From contig OX637288.1 of the NCBI GenBank assembly GCA_951799445.1, forward strand, positions 9,674,501-9,738,500: DNA of 64,000 bases, read 5' to 3'. The notes below the pieces were generated by a model that did no database searches, had not been told where the DNA came from, and saw only the letters and a program-made list of their open reading frames with translations. Each line of letters starts with the position of its first letter. Positions within the stretch are counted from its first letter, which is position 1. This stretch comes from Pseudisothecium myosuroides. Lineage: Eukaryota; Streptophyta; Bryopsida; Hypnales; Lembophyllaceae. The position numbers were made by a program, and so were the translations under genes. Below, piece by piece: positions 35,248 through 48,084 of the stretch.

Positions 35248-35594
35248 TATGTCATTACACTAAAGTCTAATGATTCAATTCTCTAGTCTAGTATTTAGTC
35301 ACCAATTCTTGAGGATACAATTGTAGTGGGTCCCCAAATTGGTTATCTTTTACATAGTTATAATAGTCTCTTTTGTAAAGCACTCAAACTAAGAGTTTGT
35401 TTTTACTTTGAACAGAGTCTTTGAGCTTTTGACTCTTATGTTCATCCAAACTTGTCCCGTGTCTAATTAATTGGCACTCTGTTGAAAATGCCAATTTTTT
35501 TACTTAAATAAAACCATGTGGTTTCACATGGAAATATTATCAAGTTGACATAATTTACAAAAAGGTTTAAATCTTTTGCACCACAGATGCTTAA

Positions 35595-36529
35595 CCCCTA
35601 AAGGTTTTTGACTATGTTTTCACCAAAACCGCTCCAAAACTGCCATTTCTAATACAAGTACCAAATTTTAGAAAAAAAAAAATTTTGAACATATGTAACC
35701 GTAGGATCTTGTAGTAAAATGGTTTAAAAAGATGTGGAAAAAATTTCAGAATTTTCCACCATGTGGATTGCAAGATATCAGCGTTTGAGTTGACAAAAAC
35801 CCTTTTTTTGTCCCTGCAAAAAAATGGGCAGCTGCCCTTCACAAGGTCACATTTGTATGAAAAAATGTCCAAAATGGTGGTTACTCTTTGGATTCATTTT
35901 TCAAGTCAAGTTGGCTACATGATTGAAAATTTTCAGATCATTTGGAATTGTTCAACATATAGGAAAAAAATAGTAAGTAGAAAGAGGTAGAGAATGACTC
36001 AAAATACTAAATTGTCAAGAATTTCGTTATGGAATTGAAAAATGTCAATCCCAACGGTTGTAATGTTGTAATAAACAATCTACACCCAATGTTTTTATTT
36101 TTTTTCAAAAATATTGAAAATTGAGTTAAATAAAGGACTTCAAAGTTTATTTTAGAGTAGAGATTCCATAACTATACTTAAACTAAGAATCCTCATAACT
36201 TTTGACTCATTAATCCAAATGGAATGATTCAAAGCTTCCCATGTATATATAAATCTAAAGAACCAATTTCGAATTTTAATTTTTCAAAAAAGTGATTTTT
36301 AAAGAATTTTTTTCAGCTGTCTGGGCTGCCCACCGAACGTGGAAAATTACATATCATGCAATAACTTTTTAACTGTGTAGTCAAAAGTTATGAAAATTGT
36401 TGGGCCTTGAAGCTACACCTCGGGCACATCTTGTGTGAAAATTTCAAAGAAAAATAATAAAATTTCCATTTGTAGTGAGCTGCTCCAAATCGCTATGTTG
36501 CCAAAAAATGGTGTTTGGTCCTTTAGGGG
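35595..36529. mobile_element. TTAA-flanked element, family T1, best preserved copy (935 bp)
   Basis: TTAA at 35591-35594 and 36530-36533 flanks CCCCTAAAGGTTTTTGACTA ... TTTGGTCCTTTAGGGG, with a perfect ~10-bp terminal inverted repeat. A minus-strand 86-codon frame (35612-35872) begins MDIFSYKCDLVK and shares most residues with the frame at 10090-10329. A plus-strand frame (35763-35990) resembles that at 30524-30733. No DDE or other transposase motif is visible. The termini (TTAA target, CCC start) resemble piggyBac ends, but the family is unassigned. Confidence 0.85.
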
Positions 36530-36533
36530 TTAA

Positions 36534-38649
36534 GAAAAAAATGGAATGTTTTTTGAATCTAGTCCTGAATCTAGATTAAGCTTCAAGAATCTAAAAATGT
36601 GAAGACCTACTATTTGAGTTTGGATTCATTGCAATTGATTTAGAATGGAGTGCTCAACGTTGATCCAATTTTATTACTACTACACACATGCAATACACAA
36701 TGGCTAACAATAGGGCAAAAATATAGATAAGATGGTGGATTTTTTTTTAATGTTTTGGTTGTCCCTTAACAACCACTTTGTGAAGGAAGTTGTCTCCGGT
36801 GATAACTAAAATTAATGAAGGTTATCATTTTGACAACAACAATTATTATAGATTGTTACTTATAAGCCAATACCGGAAATAACTTACAACTTTAAAGAGT
36901 TGTGTCTAGCAAGCTCGGTATGCTTGATACGACCCTAGTTTGAGGCGTAGTTAGTGTTTTTGCCTTGTGGCGACCAGGTTGCTTTCCCAAATCAAGTGAC
37001 AATTCATGCAATAAGTTTCCAATTGCCAAGTTTGACTTTCTATTTTCCATCTTCTATAGCCTACACATCTTTCCTAAGCTTCTCGCAACCAACTTGGCCC
37101 CAATCAAGACTTTGAGTTTTCAATTGACTTAGAATCATATGACATCGTCACTACAAAGTAGTTTGAACCTTGAACCTTTAGAGGCCCAAATGAGAATTAC
37201 AATGATCAACTTTGAAGAAGTTTGGATCAAGCGAGGGATCAAGTTGTGTGGTATAAGAAACAACGCATATATTAGCTTCTCACTATGATGATTGATTATT
37301 TCTACCTTTTCACTTGTAGAGTGAAAAAATGGCATACCTAAATGATCAGATATGTTATATTAGGTTACAATATAATATAAGTATTTGTTTTATAATTGAA
37401 AATTTGAAATGAAATCAATAGCTTTTTGAAAATACATGACTATTACAACCAAAAAATGCAGGCATTGTCGAGGCTCAACATAAAGAATTTCCAAAAGTCC
37501 TCTACTTGAGGATTTTCAAAATAAGAACAAATGGTCAGTTTCCACTATTGTTTCCTAGAAGAATTCAAGAAGTTGGATTATCTCCTTTGCATTGCAAGTG
37601 CACCAACCTTGCTCTATTTTACAAATTGCAACTTTGCAACTACCTAACCAAAACGAGAAATGGACATGAAGTTATCTTCAATAGAACATATATTTTAGCA
37701 AAGGAAAACTTGAATTTGCAACCAAACAAACAATATCCTAACCGGCAAACCTTATGAAATAGGATTTGAAAGGTATTGTTGATTTTGCAGCATAGACTTT
37801 AGAGAATGTGATGATGTAGACCACCAACACTTGCATAACATGTGTGCACCAAACATGGTCTAGAATTGCAAAGCTTCACAGCCAAGCACTGTAGCCATTG
37901 GGGAAAACTAATAGGATTGATTTGAAAGAAAATTCATGCACAAGGCTACTAAATGTTTGGACTACCATCTTCTTGTTGGCCAAGTGCGACTTTGCACTCC
38001 TTCAATCTCAAGCAATGAAAGATGGATTGTGAAGATGAGCTTTCTTGGTCAAGCATGATGTTAGATTCCACCAAAGTACAACCAACAATTGAAGAAACAA
38101 CCATCAAATTCCTCTTGCACTTCTTCTCTGCTCTACGAATTGCAAAAGTTACTAAGTCCAATGATAAAAAAGGAACAAAAAATTGATATAAATACTTCTT
38201 CAAAAATCATTAGATAAAGGGCAATAAACCAAAGTCCATCAAAAAATTATACTTGTCTATCTCTTTTTAGCAATGAAGGTGTTGACTGATGGGGGTTTCA
38301 TTCATTACTTATATTACTTTACAAGCACTATTTTATGGACATAGCACAAAGTAATGGTGGACAATCATCCATTTGTAAATGAAGAAGATGAGTCAAAGTA
38401 CACAAACATTGAATGGATTGATAAGTAGAGACTTCCCATGAATAATATAACATTAACAAAACAGTGGATTTAGGAAGCTAATTCCAGTCCACGCATGAAG
38501 AATATTACTTTGGGTCCCTAAAAAAGCCAAATTTGGTTGGCCCTCCTTCCAAAACAATTGTTGAGACAGACCTTACCTTTAAGGTTCAATTTTAGATCAC
38601 CATTGTTCTATGAGTAAAGCCTCTACACAAATTTGGTACCTCCTCAAGC
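36534..38649. other. Intergenic DNA, nothing recognisable
   Basis: This stretch is moderately AT-rich with no supportable gene, RNA or repeat boundary. The frames at 37506-37757 (plus) and 37949-38203 (minus) show no recognised domain. It probably includes the 3' flank of the TNL. Confidence 0.45.
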
Positions 38650-41600
38650 TGCACTCAACATTGTCCATTCTACACTTCCAAGTTCCTCAACTCTCTAAAA
38701 GATGTAGGTAGACATTGTATTCCATTCTAATCAAGATTCAAGCAATCCAAGTTCTGGAGGCCCTCAAATGAATTTGGTAGTTCTTTGAGCTTGTAATAAC
38801 CCTCTACACTCAACACTTCCAAGTTGTTCAACTTTCCAAAAGATTCAGGTAAACATTGAATATCAATCGAATCAAGATTCAAAATCTTCAAGTTTTGGAG
38901 GCCCCCAAGTGAATCTGGTAGCTCCATGAGCTCCTAACAAAGTTTTAGACTCAACACTTCCAAGTTGCTCAACTTTCCAAGAGATGCCTGTAGATATTGG
39001 ATTCCATTGAATCCAAGCCAAGTAGCTCAACTTTCCAATAGATGAAGGTAGACCTTGGATTCCACTGCATCCAAGATTCAAGTACTTCAAGTTTTGGAGG
39101 CCTCCAAATGAATCTGGGAGTTCCTTGAGCTCGGGACATCGCTACATAACACTTCCAAGTTGCTCAACTTTCCAAAAGATGCACGTAAACATTGGATTCT
39201 AGAACATCCAAGATTCAAGTTCTTCAATTTTTGGAGGCTTCCAAATGAATCAGGTAGATTCTTGAGCTCTGAGCAACGCCTCAGACTCAACACTTCCAAG
39301 TTGCTCAACCTTCCAAAAGATGCAGGGAAACATTGGATTCCACTCCATCCAAGATTCAAGTTCTTCAAGTTTTGGAGGCCTCCAAATGAATCAGGTAGTT
39401 TCTTGAGCTTTGAACAATGCCTTAGACTCAACAATTCCAAGTTGCTCAACCTTCCAAAAGATGTATGTAAACATTGGATTCCGGAAAATCCAAGATCCAA
39501 GTTCTTCAAGTTTCGGAGGCCACCAAATGAATCTGGTAGCTCCTTGAGATTGTAACAACTTTGTAGACCCAACACTTCCAAGTTGCTCAACTTTCCAAAA
39601 GATGTAGGTAGACATTGGATTCCACTCCTATTGAGATCCAAGTTCGTCAAGTTTTGGAGGTCACCAAATGAATGAGGTAGCCCCACAAGCTTAGAACAAG
39701 CCAATAGACGCAACACTTCCAACTACTTCAAATTTCCAAAGGATTTAGGTAATTGAACCAATGAAAAATTGCTCCAAGACAATACCACCATTTCACTGTT
39801 TGGAGTTGTCTCTGGAAAATATCCATGCGCACTCTTGTTGTAGTCAAGCCAACACAAATTTTGGGGAAGTGGTGATATCAAAAAATACACACCCGTGCAT
39901 TTGAATATACGCAATTCTTTCAAAAAATAAAGGTTAATCCGGAATCCTTGATACCACCAAAAGCTCAAAGATCAAAGGAGAGAAAGGTGACCATGAGTTC
40001 CAAAATTATGTGGAAGGATCAAGGTTTGAAGAGAATCCAGAAGTGCCTGCATAGACACATCCAAAGAGAAACAAAGTACACTTAGAAAGCTTCAATCTAA
40101 TGAATATTCTTGGATCAAACTAGGCATAGGTAAACTAAAAAAATATATAAGTACTACAAAATTCAAATACTAAAAATAAAGGAAAGCTATATAAACAACA
40201 ATTCCTAGATCCTCAAACAAACTAAGTATACATTCCTCCTATACTATATTCAAGTATTCTCACAGATTGGACAACATGAAGCTACCAAATATTCCTCAAT
40301 ATTAGAAATATTAAACAATTTAAAGTTCAATGGTGTGTAAAACCCATACTTCATTCCTATTCAACATAGCCAACGATTTTGAACCCCACAAACGTTTCAC
40401 ACTTGATCTTTCTTGCTTGGAAATTGCACGGCCCATGTCTCGCAAGTGATCATGCATGCCAAAGGCACCAAACTCATCCACTCTAATCAATGCCCTCTCC
40501 ACAAGGCTTCGCACACCCAATGTTGCTGACCAACCTCGGGATCTCCAAACAAGTTTTGACATCTCCGCATATGCTCCCAATAATGCACATGCAATATCCA
40601 AACACATTTCTTGATGTTCTTCTTCAAGAGAGTTATAGCTAATCCGAAGACATTCAAGTATCTTCTTCTCATCCATGATAGTGCCACAATTCAACTTCTT
40701 TGAAACTTCCTTCCAAGTCTCCACATCCTCCTTGTCCTTCAAAAGAGATCCACAAACCTTCAACACCAATGGAACTCCACCACATGCCATACTCACATCT
40801 CGAACAAAATCCTTAAATCTTGGAGGCACTTGCAATTCACCTCCAAATGCATGACGTGCAAACACACTTTGAGAATCTTCCTTTTCCAGGATTTGAACCT
40901 CATGCGTAAGAATCTCAAGTTTGTCATGAAATGAAGATGACTTCTCAAATACGGGACGGTTTCGAGAAGTCACAATGCACATGCTACCTTCCTATAGCAT
41001 TTTGCGTGACATCAAAGAATCCATCTCATTGTCACCTACAACATCATCCAAAACCATAAAAATGGATTTCTTTGATAACCTTTCCTCAAGAAGAACCTTC
41101 CCCTTGGATTTGTCTACAATAGTTTGAATTGACTCATCCTCACACAAGGCCTTCAAAATGTGATTTTGGACACTTGTCACACCACCTTGATTCACCTTCT
41201 CAGCTACATCTCCCACATAACACCTTGCATCAAATCTTCTCTCCAATTGGTTGTATAATTCCCGAGCCAAAGTGGACTTCCCAATTCCACCCATTCCCCA
41301 CAATCCCAACATCAACACTTTCTTCTCATCAAGCGCTTCAATGAGGTTCTTTGCAACTTGCACCACACCCACAATATGATCACCCACATCCAAGGGAAGG
41401 GGCTTATTGGCCAATTCAAAGATTTTTCCAACAACCTCTTGCACCAAGTCCTTTTCCAACCTACAAAACAATTGGAAACAAATTTCATCAACACACACTA
41501 CAATGTCAATGTCAAGCTCAACAACAATACTCTTCAAAACACATAGTGCACATTCACATGCTTACCTCTTGTCACCTACTTTGTACTCCCAACCACTGAG

Positions 41601-42222
41601 CAAGGAAGCTTTTTCCAAATCTACCCTCCATTCTTCAATCACAATCTCACCATGCTCCTCAACCAACCTCGTAAATTCACCATCCAATTGACCCTTTGTT
41701 GGAAACCTCACTTCTGATGGCTGGACTTTGTAGAAGATGGGAAGCACCTTTACCATTGAAGGAGAGTTCAAAATTGTGTGTACCTCTCTCAAACACCACT
41801 TGGATTGGGTAAAATCCTTAGAAAAGATGACCAGGGCTAAGGGTGTCATCCGGATAGCATGATCAATGCACTTCCAAGAATCTTGGCCTTTACCAATGGA
41901 TATGCAATCCAAAAAGGGACACAACCCAACTCTTTTCAAACCATCGTATAAATAGCCCACAAAGCCTGTCTTGATGTTCGGGCCTCTGTGACTTATGAAA
42001 ACATCATAGTTCCCAAATTCATCTGCGCAACCACCAATGATCAAACATATTGACAAAACAACATTTTATCAATTTATATTTGGGATCGCATTCAAAATTC
42101 ACCAACAAAAAACAAGTCATGATACTAAAAACTCAATAGGATAAGGAAAGATCACCAATGATAGAATTCTTCGCATCTTCAAGTGTATACAATTTCTTGG
42201 AATGCTCAACACCACCCTCCAT
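38650..42222 (-). pseudogene. TIR-NBS-LRR (TNL) immune receptor gene with in-frame stops
   Basis: Four exons fit GT-AG rules and phase. Exon 1 (42222-42156) is a 22-aa leader. Exon 2 (42022-41566) is the TIR domain (YDVFISHRG, residues ~28-36; W-C-L-REV motif). Exon 3 (41460-40350) is NB-ARC: P-loop GMGGIGKST near residue 230, kinase-2 FMVLDDVV near 312, TSRNRPVF, GVPLVLK and MHDHLRDMG. Exon 4 (40046 to ~38650) holds about a dozen LRRs of the type LPDSFGGLQNLKNLNL. In-frame stops are TAG 40994-40992, TGA 39974-39972 and TAG 39725-39723; the LRR exon also has frameshifts near 39135 and 39010 and later stops. An intact product would be ~1000 aa, the normal TNL size. TNLs are intracellular effector sensors whose TIR acts as an NADase. 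The coding frame is too broken for a full receptor; a TIR plus partial NB product from exons 1-3 is conceivable. Confidence 0.9.
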
Positions 42223-43849
42223 AGCACTTGTCATGCCTAACCATTGCAAAGTTGAAATTAGTAACTATGAGTTTAAGAACAAAAGAGAACAATACTTTAC
42301 ATTGCACCAACTCCACATCAAAAATGACATACTTCTTCCCATCTATGAATCCTAAGCTCCAAAAACAATTATTGTCAACACAATATACATGACACCAAAA
42401 AAAACCCTTCGAAGTTGACTAAATACTCTCAAACATTGTCATATTGCTTTTCGAAATGTGGCACTATAAACCTCACAGATTACTACAAGATGCTAAAGTA
42501 GTAAAATTGTAGGCTACAACAAGGGATTGCAAACCAATATACATCTAATGTACACTAGATGACTCAAGGTGAAACAAATATCAAAAGGGATTGTTGCCCA
42601 CCCTAAAAGCACTTCATGATAAATCCTTTAAATAGGAATGCACGCACTCCCCTCAAAGAGCATGCAAGGAAGATTCACCGGCCTAAACATTGTGTGTCCA
42701 ACTCCTACGAAAAGTAAAAACCACCTAAATAAGAACAAAAATATGTCATCATATTTTAATATTGTGATTTAAAGTAGAGACACCCGAATGCACTAGGTGC
42801 GTAAAAGTATTCATTATATACATCTTGTAAATCAATATGTACCAATTGTTAAAGAAATAATATTAAGAATCCAAATGATGTAGTCTTTGGTGCATTGGAA
42901 TCTCCTTTCCAAAATCAATTAGAATACAAGTAACTTTTATCAATCTAATAATAGAAAATGCACACCATCAAAAATGTGGTAGTTTTAGAAGTCCCTAACT
43001 TAATGCCAACATCAAGTTGGGAACAAATACAAAATCATTCTTGCAAAATTGGAAACCTATCTCAAAAAACAATCACAACTCATGACACAATTGCTTCAAT
43101 AATTTACACAATCCACTATGCCATGAAACCATATATCTTGGATCCATTTTACAACGAATTGGGAAGAGCATTGGATATAAGATTTGGTTAAAAAGAGAAG
43201 TTTCAGACTTTCATGTCTATAAGAGGTTTTAGAGGGGATAAATTTTACAACCCTAAATTTAGAGTGTTGCCTCAGGGCTCAGAAAGGACTCTAGCCTTAA
43301 ACAAATCCAATCTCTTCAATTCTCCCAAAGCAATACCACCCCCAATCCAAGTACTCTTAGAAACAACACTTGGAACCCCAATACTAATCCTCCTAGAGTA
43401 TGATCAAAATGCACATTAGACTAGCAAAAATTAAATGCTTGATCCAGATCATTGTCCAACCTAAGGTGATGATTTGGCATAGGAATAATGCTTGCCCAAT
43501 GGAATACAATGTTAACCCACATTCAAATAATTGGAGACAAGTAATAAGAACACAACAAAGTTCGACTTCAAGAATTTCAAATGTCTAACTCTTATACTTG
43601 ATCAATTCCTTGGGTTGCATTTATTCCCTAAAACCCTATGTTACATAAGCCACCATATCAATACATGATATAAATTTAGATTCCAACATTTGCAACGTGC
43701 ATTCATAATGGGAACTCGAAATTGCTTTATCCAGTATAGTGAGTGACTATATACATTCAGAAAATAGTATTGAGTACCCTAAAGATGCATAACAAGAGAA
43801 TCTAGAATACTCCTTAGACTTACAACAAGATCCAACAACAAAAATTAGG
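42223..43849. other. Upstream region of the TNL; no other gene recognised
   Basis: This should contain the TNL promoter. No TATA element can be singled out. The 77-codon plus frame at 42958-43191 and the 68-codon frame at 43213-43419 have no recognised family, though their composition is less AT-driven than most intergenic frames. Confidence 0.4.
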
Positions 43850-46230
43850 CAAGTCAACAATAGGAACAACGCTCAATTGCTTGTCCGGATGCAACATTTC
43901 AGCGAATCAGTTCAATAAAATCATGTGGCGGTGGAAGCTACACAAACTCATCAGACCACCAATTTGCCAAGAAAATTGACTTCCACAACATGGCAAGGGA
44001 TGGCGACGTGAACCAGGCTGACCTGAAAACAGAATCAAACCATTACATTTCGTCCTCCAATTTGCACACCTTTCAATCTTTGACCTGCACTAACACCTTC
44101 ACAGACAACTCTCCAAACCGAGTTAAAAGCGACTGATAGGAATCTCCGCAGCAATGCACCAAGCCCCTTTAAAGCCACATGCGTACATACACAACATTGA
44201 AAGCTTAGTAATGTGTGTTCAAGTTGACAGCAATTATCGTCTTTTCCGAACACACAACAAACAGGGTGGGTTCATCAGTAGACGGTGATAAAGGGCTCAG
44301 TTAAAAAAGAAGTGTTCATGCGAACTCACCAGTGTCAGATCTCCCGGTTTGGTTGAAGGCTCTACAGCGTTTCTGCCATAATTGCAATAGTCACTACAAA
44401 TTCGAGACTCCCCTACCGATCAACTACAAGAAACAGACACCAAGAAATAATTACCGGAACATAACTTCCAGGCTGCTGAAGTGCTTATACAAACTGCCGT
44501 TTGCCATTGAACACTTGGCAGCGATAAAAGATACAACCCTTGCTGAACGGAAATGGCTTACCATTCCACTCTGTTTCATAAATAGCAAGGACAACGTTTT
44601 TGTGAGACAATTGAAAATCATCATCAAGAGAGAGTTTCATCATCTTGACTTGAGAAGCAAAACATCAAAGTTTACAACATAATTAGATTGTTTCAAAAAC
44701 ATTAGACAGAGGGAATCACAAAATCAGAAAGACATTCTTCTCCATGCCTCACGGAGAAGTCTCCCTAGTGTATTATAGCGATATTCCCATATCATCACGA
44801 TGACCATATACAGGTCTCGTATCATGCGAATATCACTATAATCATTGTGACCATAGAAAGATCTCAGATTCTCTCTATGATGTTTTCTCAAAGCTCCGGA
44901 AAGCAATCTATTTTTGCTAAAAATCATGTCCAAAAGAAAACACCATAGTTCAGAGGGTTTCCTTCACCTAAATGCTATGTTACACCAGCAACATCGGGAT
45001 CACCAGTGGTGATGTCATCTACGTTGAACTCCAGTTCGGAGCCCACAGAATCCACGAACACAGAATCCACGAACTTCTGAAAGACCTCAAGAATCGCCTG
45101 GAAAACAAAATTCCCACCATCATCAATGTCACAAACAGATGAAAAGGGCTTGTTGCAGTTCAAGACTTATGCTCCGAGAATGGAGGTCATTCTAGGCAAC
45201 CCAGTTGGAGATCTCTACAATGGAGCTCGTAGTTTGAGTCGATATTCAGGCTCAATATCGTGCCGGATTTGAAAACAGATACCCTTACAAGACTTTTTGA
45301 AAAGGCTTGTGACAGAGCTTTCAACAAGTCTGAATTCCACACGAACATGATCGGAAATAGAAGCATCCGGAAACAAAGTATTTGTACGAATTCTTCTACA
45401 TGGGCATTCATCTCGTTACCCAAGCTCCATGATCCCTAAACCCTAAACTACGACGTCCTTTGCATCCCCACCCTCACGAAACTTTCAAGAAGTAGCAATT
45501 TCAGAAAATAGATCAAGAAAATCAGAAACGCAATTCAGAACTACACGCAATATTCCATCCTCCAGGAACCCCGGCGCTACAAGATTCGTTCAGAGACTCG
45601 CATCCTAATCATAACCGTGGACAAAAAGAAGGCACAAAACTACTTGCGAAATCTCGTCAGGGATGATTCCACGTACCAGTGACAAAGCGAACATGTACCG
45701 CCGACTCCTGATTCAAGTACGGTACATCAAACCCTAAGCATCGAACAAGGAACAGCCAACAGAGTCGCCAATCTGACAAAAATTGAAGTGAGAGCAAGCC
45801 ACAGTGATCGCTGCCTTGAAAATTTCACCAACTGTTGCTGCCGACACGCTCTGGGTGCCGACTCGCTCTCACCGACGACAGTGGCGGAACTCAAGCACCT
45901 CCATCGCAAGGGCGTGCAAATGCTCCCACTCGCAGTCCACTTCAAAGCTGCAAATTGGTAGAATCCCCACAGAACAGAAAGCTAAGCGACGACCACAACA
46001 CGAAGAGAACGGGACGTGGGATCAAAGGGACGAGGGTTAAGCTTATCAAGAGGAGCAATAATGGTACTTCGGAGAGACGAGGGACGGTCTCCGGTGACCG
46101 TGGATACCCGTGGGGATGGATTCGTCAGAGCTGGTGGGCTCAGGGTTTTTCATTTCGAGTGCTTATTTTGGGTCCACCATAGAGACTCAGTGGGTGGCCC
46201 TTCCAATTCCGTTGTCCAGCCTGACAAATA
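43850..46230 (-). other. Possible decayed or unrecognised minus-strand gene region
   Basis: Base composition is closer to genic than to the flanks. Telo-box motifs (reverse complements of AAACCCTAA) lie at 45436-45450 and 45730-45738, as in many plant 5' regions. On the minus strand an ATG at 45904 opens MEVLEFRHCRR and meets a GTGAGAG donor-like site. A 78-codon frame (45423-45187) and a 62-codon frame (45163-44975, ..ELEFNVDDITTGDPDVAG) could be pieces of one protein separated by a stop and a shift. None shows a recognised domain. The 116-codon plus frame at 44332-44682 is equally unassigned. Confidence 0.25.
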
Positions 46231-47829
46231 TGTTAGTTCATGATAAAAAAAAATAGATTCAAAATCTACCATATGAATGAATAAATTACAGTCTCTTACT
46301 CATTGTTTTATTGATTGCATGAATTGGTGTGAAATGTGGAGAAATTAGTGTGGGGCATTCTAACGAGCCTAATTAGTGGGAATAGTGGAGAAATAGATCT
46401 TTGTCCATTGACATGGAATGCAGCATGCAAATTCAACAATGGCAACTAGACACCAAAGGTAAAACACTGTATCCAATTCTAAATCAATGGGAGAACTATC
46501 CATGTTCAATCCTCGAAAATCGCACAATTAATGCTAATAGTGGTTAAGATGGCACCATGACTGTGTCATTGTTCTCAAACCTTTGAAAGAATTAATTTTA
46601 AGGTTTTAGATGGAAGTCTAGAGAAAGATTGGTCTATCATTTCTTGAAAATTTGCATTGTAAGTGAATATGCAAATGGTAACCAGTATTGTAGTATCCTT
46701 GGAAGATGGCAAGCAAACACCATAGGTACCACATTCATTTGTCAAATCAATTTTAAATCAATGGAAGATCTATCAATGCTCGATCATCAAATTTTACACA
46801 TTCAACCATTGTACTCATATTGGTAAAATTGGAGTCATGATTGTGACATTGCTTTCAAACCTATGAAAGATTTGGATTTGAAGTTTTAGATAGAAGAAAC
46901 CCTTTTTTTTTGGCACCATGAGATCAGATTGCACCATTTCAAAGTAAATGTCTACTTTTTGTTAGATTAAAGTAATCTTTTTTCATCTAAAATTTTTCAT
47001 TTCTATTAAAAATGTGGATGAAGTCGCCAATTTTAGATAAATAAGTGCATGAACATGATTAAAAAATGTTTTGGGGTCCAAAAGATGGATGAATGTAGAA
47101 ATACAATGCTTCACCAAATTTTAAGTGATCACCATATATCGTGGCACTTTCTTAGAAAGTAAAAAAACAAGGGTTGGATGGGAGTGGCTAGAGAAGGTTT
47201 AAATCTCTTGAAAATTTGTCATGTAAATGAATATGCAAATGAACAACAATATCCCTTTGCCACTACAACTACAACATAAATGTAAGGAAGTAGTGCAACA
47301 AGAGTTACAATTCTCACTTAGAGTGTTCACTACTAGTAAATCCTATGTAGTAGCCTTCGAAAATGGCAACCAGATACTAAACTGACTCTAAAGTCATTGA
47401 ACTATGATTTTAGTGAAACCCAATTATACATCAAAGAAACATTCTCTTGTCGAAAATGGCAATGTAGATGAAATCTAATTGATTCATTCCAAAAACTGTA
47501 GTTATATTGTATTTGGACTTCAAGTAGCAAGTACAAAATCTTTGCATTATTGATCTCACAAATCAACAGATGACAATGAGTTTGTCAACCTAACATGGTA
47601 TAAAATAAGTGCAACAATAATCGTCACTAATTGCAATTGAGCATAGATACTATTATTAACTTAAATAGTCCCTGCATCCAAGAATTAGAACTATCAATGA
47701 GTCATATTTTCCTTCAACTATACTTACTACCATCCCAACAAATGTGTGTTTTCTTGTCATCCCCAAGTTTTGAAGGCAAAAGAATCAAAATTTATTGCAA
47801 TATTGGTTTCACTGTCTAACATGTACAGG
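46231..47829. other. AT-rich intergenic DNA with a diverged tandem duplication
   Basis: A segment around 46430-46620 (TGGCAACTAGACACCAAAGG ... TTTTAGATGGAAG) recurs at about 46700-46890 with many differences, and a weaker trace is near 47360. No gene is supported. The motif CCTAACATGGTATAAA occurs both near 47590 and near 6785, hinting at another old dispersed repeat. Confidence 0.45.
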
Positions 47830-48084
47830 TAACAGGAGATGTGTTCATGAATCCTCACTAAACTAGTGACTGACATATATAAACTTCCAAAGATCATACT
47901 AGCAAGAGGTAGCGCTGTTACAATCAGTGCAGCTCGTGTACATAGAACTATCAATGAACCGCATTTCCCTTCAACAATTGACTTGCTAAATTCCACCACT
48001 ATGAATTCAAGCTGCCATGATGCGCCATTTCGGGCTCCAATTCGATTGCCAATTTCAAAGAATGCATGCGTACACGTTTTCTTC
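47830..48084 (-). other. GLP1 3' flank, shared with GLP2 and GLP3
   Basis: The reverse complement matches 56787-57000 and 63168-63350 (GCATGCATT..., CACGAGCTGCAC..GATTGTAACAGCGCTA). This conserved stretch is probably 3' untranslated sequence plus immediate downstream DNA included in the duplication unit. Confidence 0.7.

Noticed and set aside
39160..39555. 131-codon plus-strand frame with periodic LLNLPKDA motifs
   Set aside because: The periodicity is that of the leucine-rich repeats encoded on the opposite strand.
41351..41691. Plus-strand His/Thr-rich frames opposite the NB-ARC and TIR exons
   Set aside because: They are shadows of the TNL exons, whose P-loop, kinase-2 and splice phases support the minus strand.
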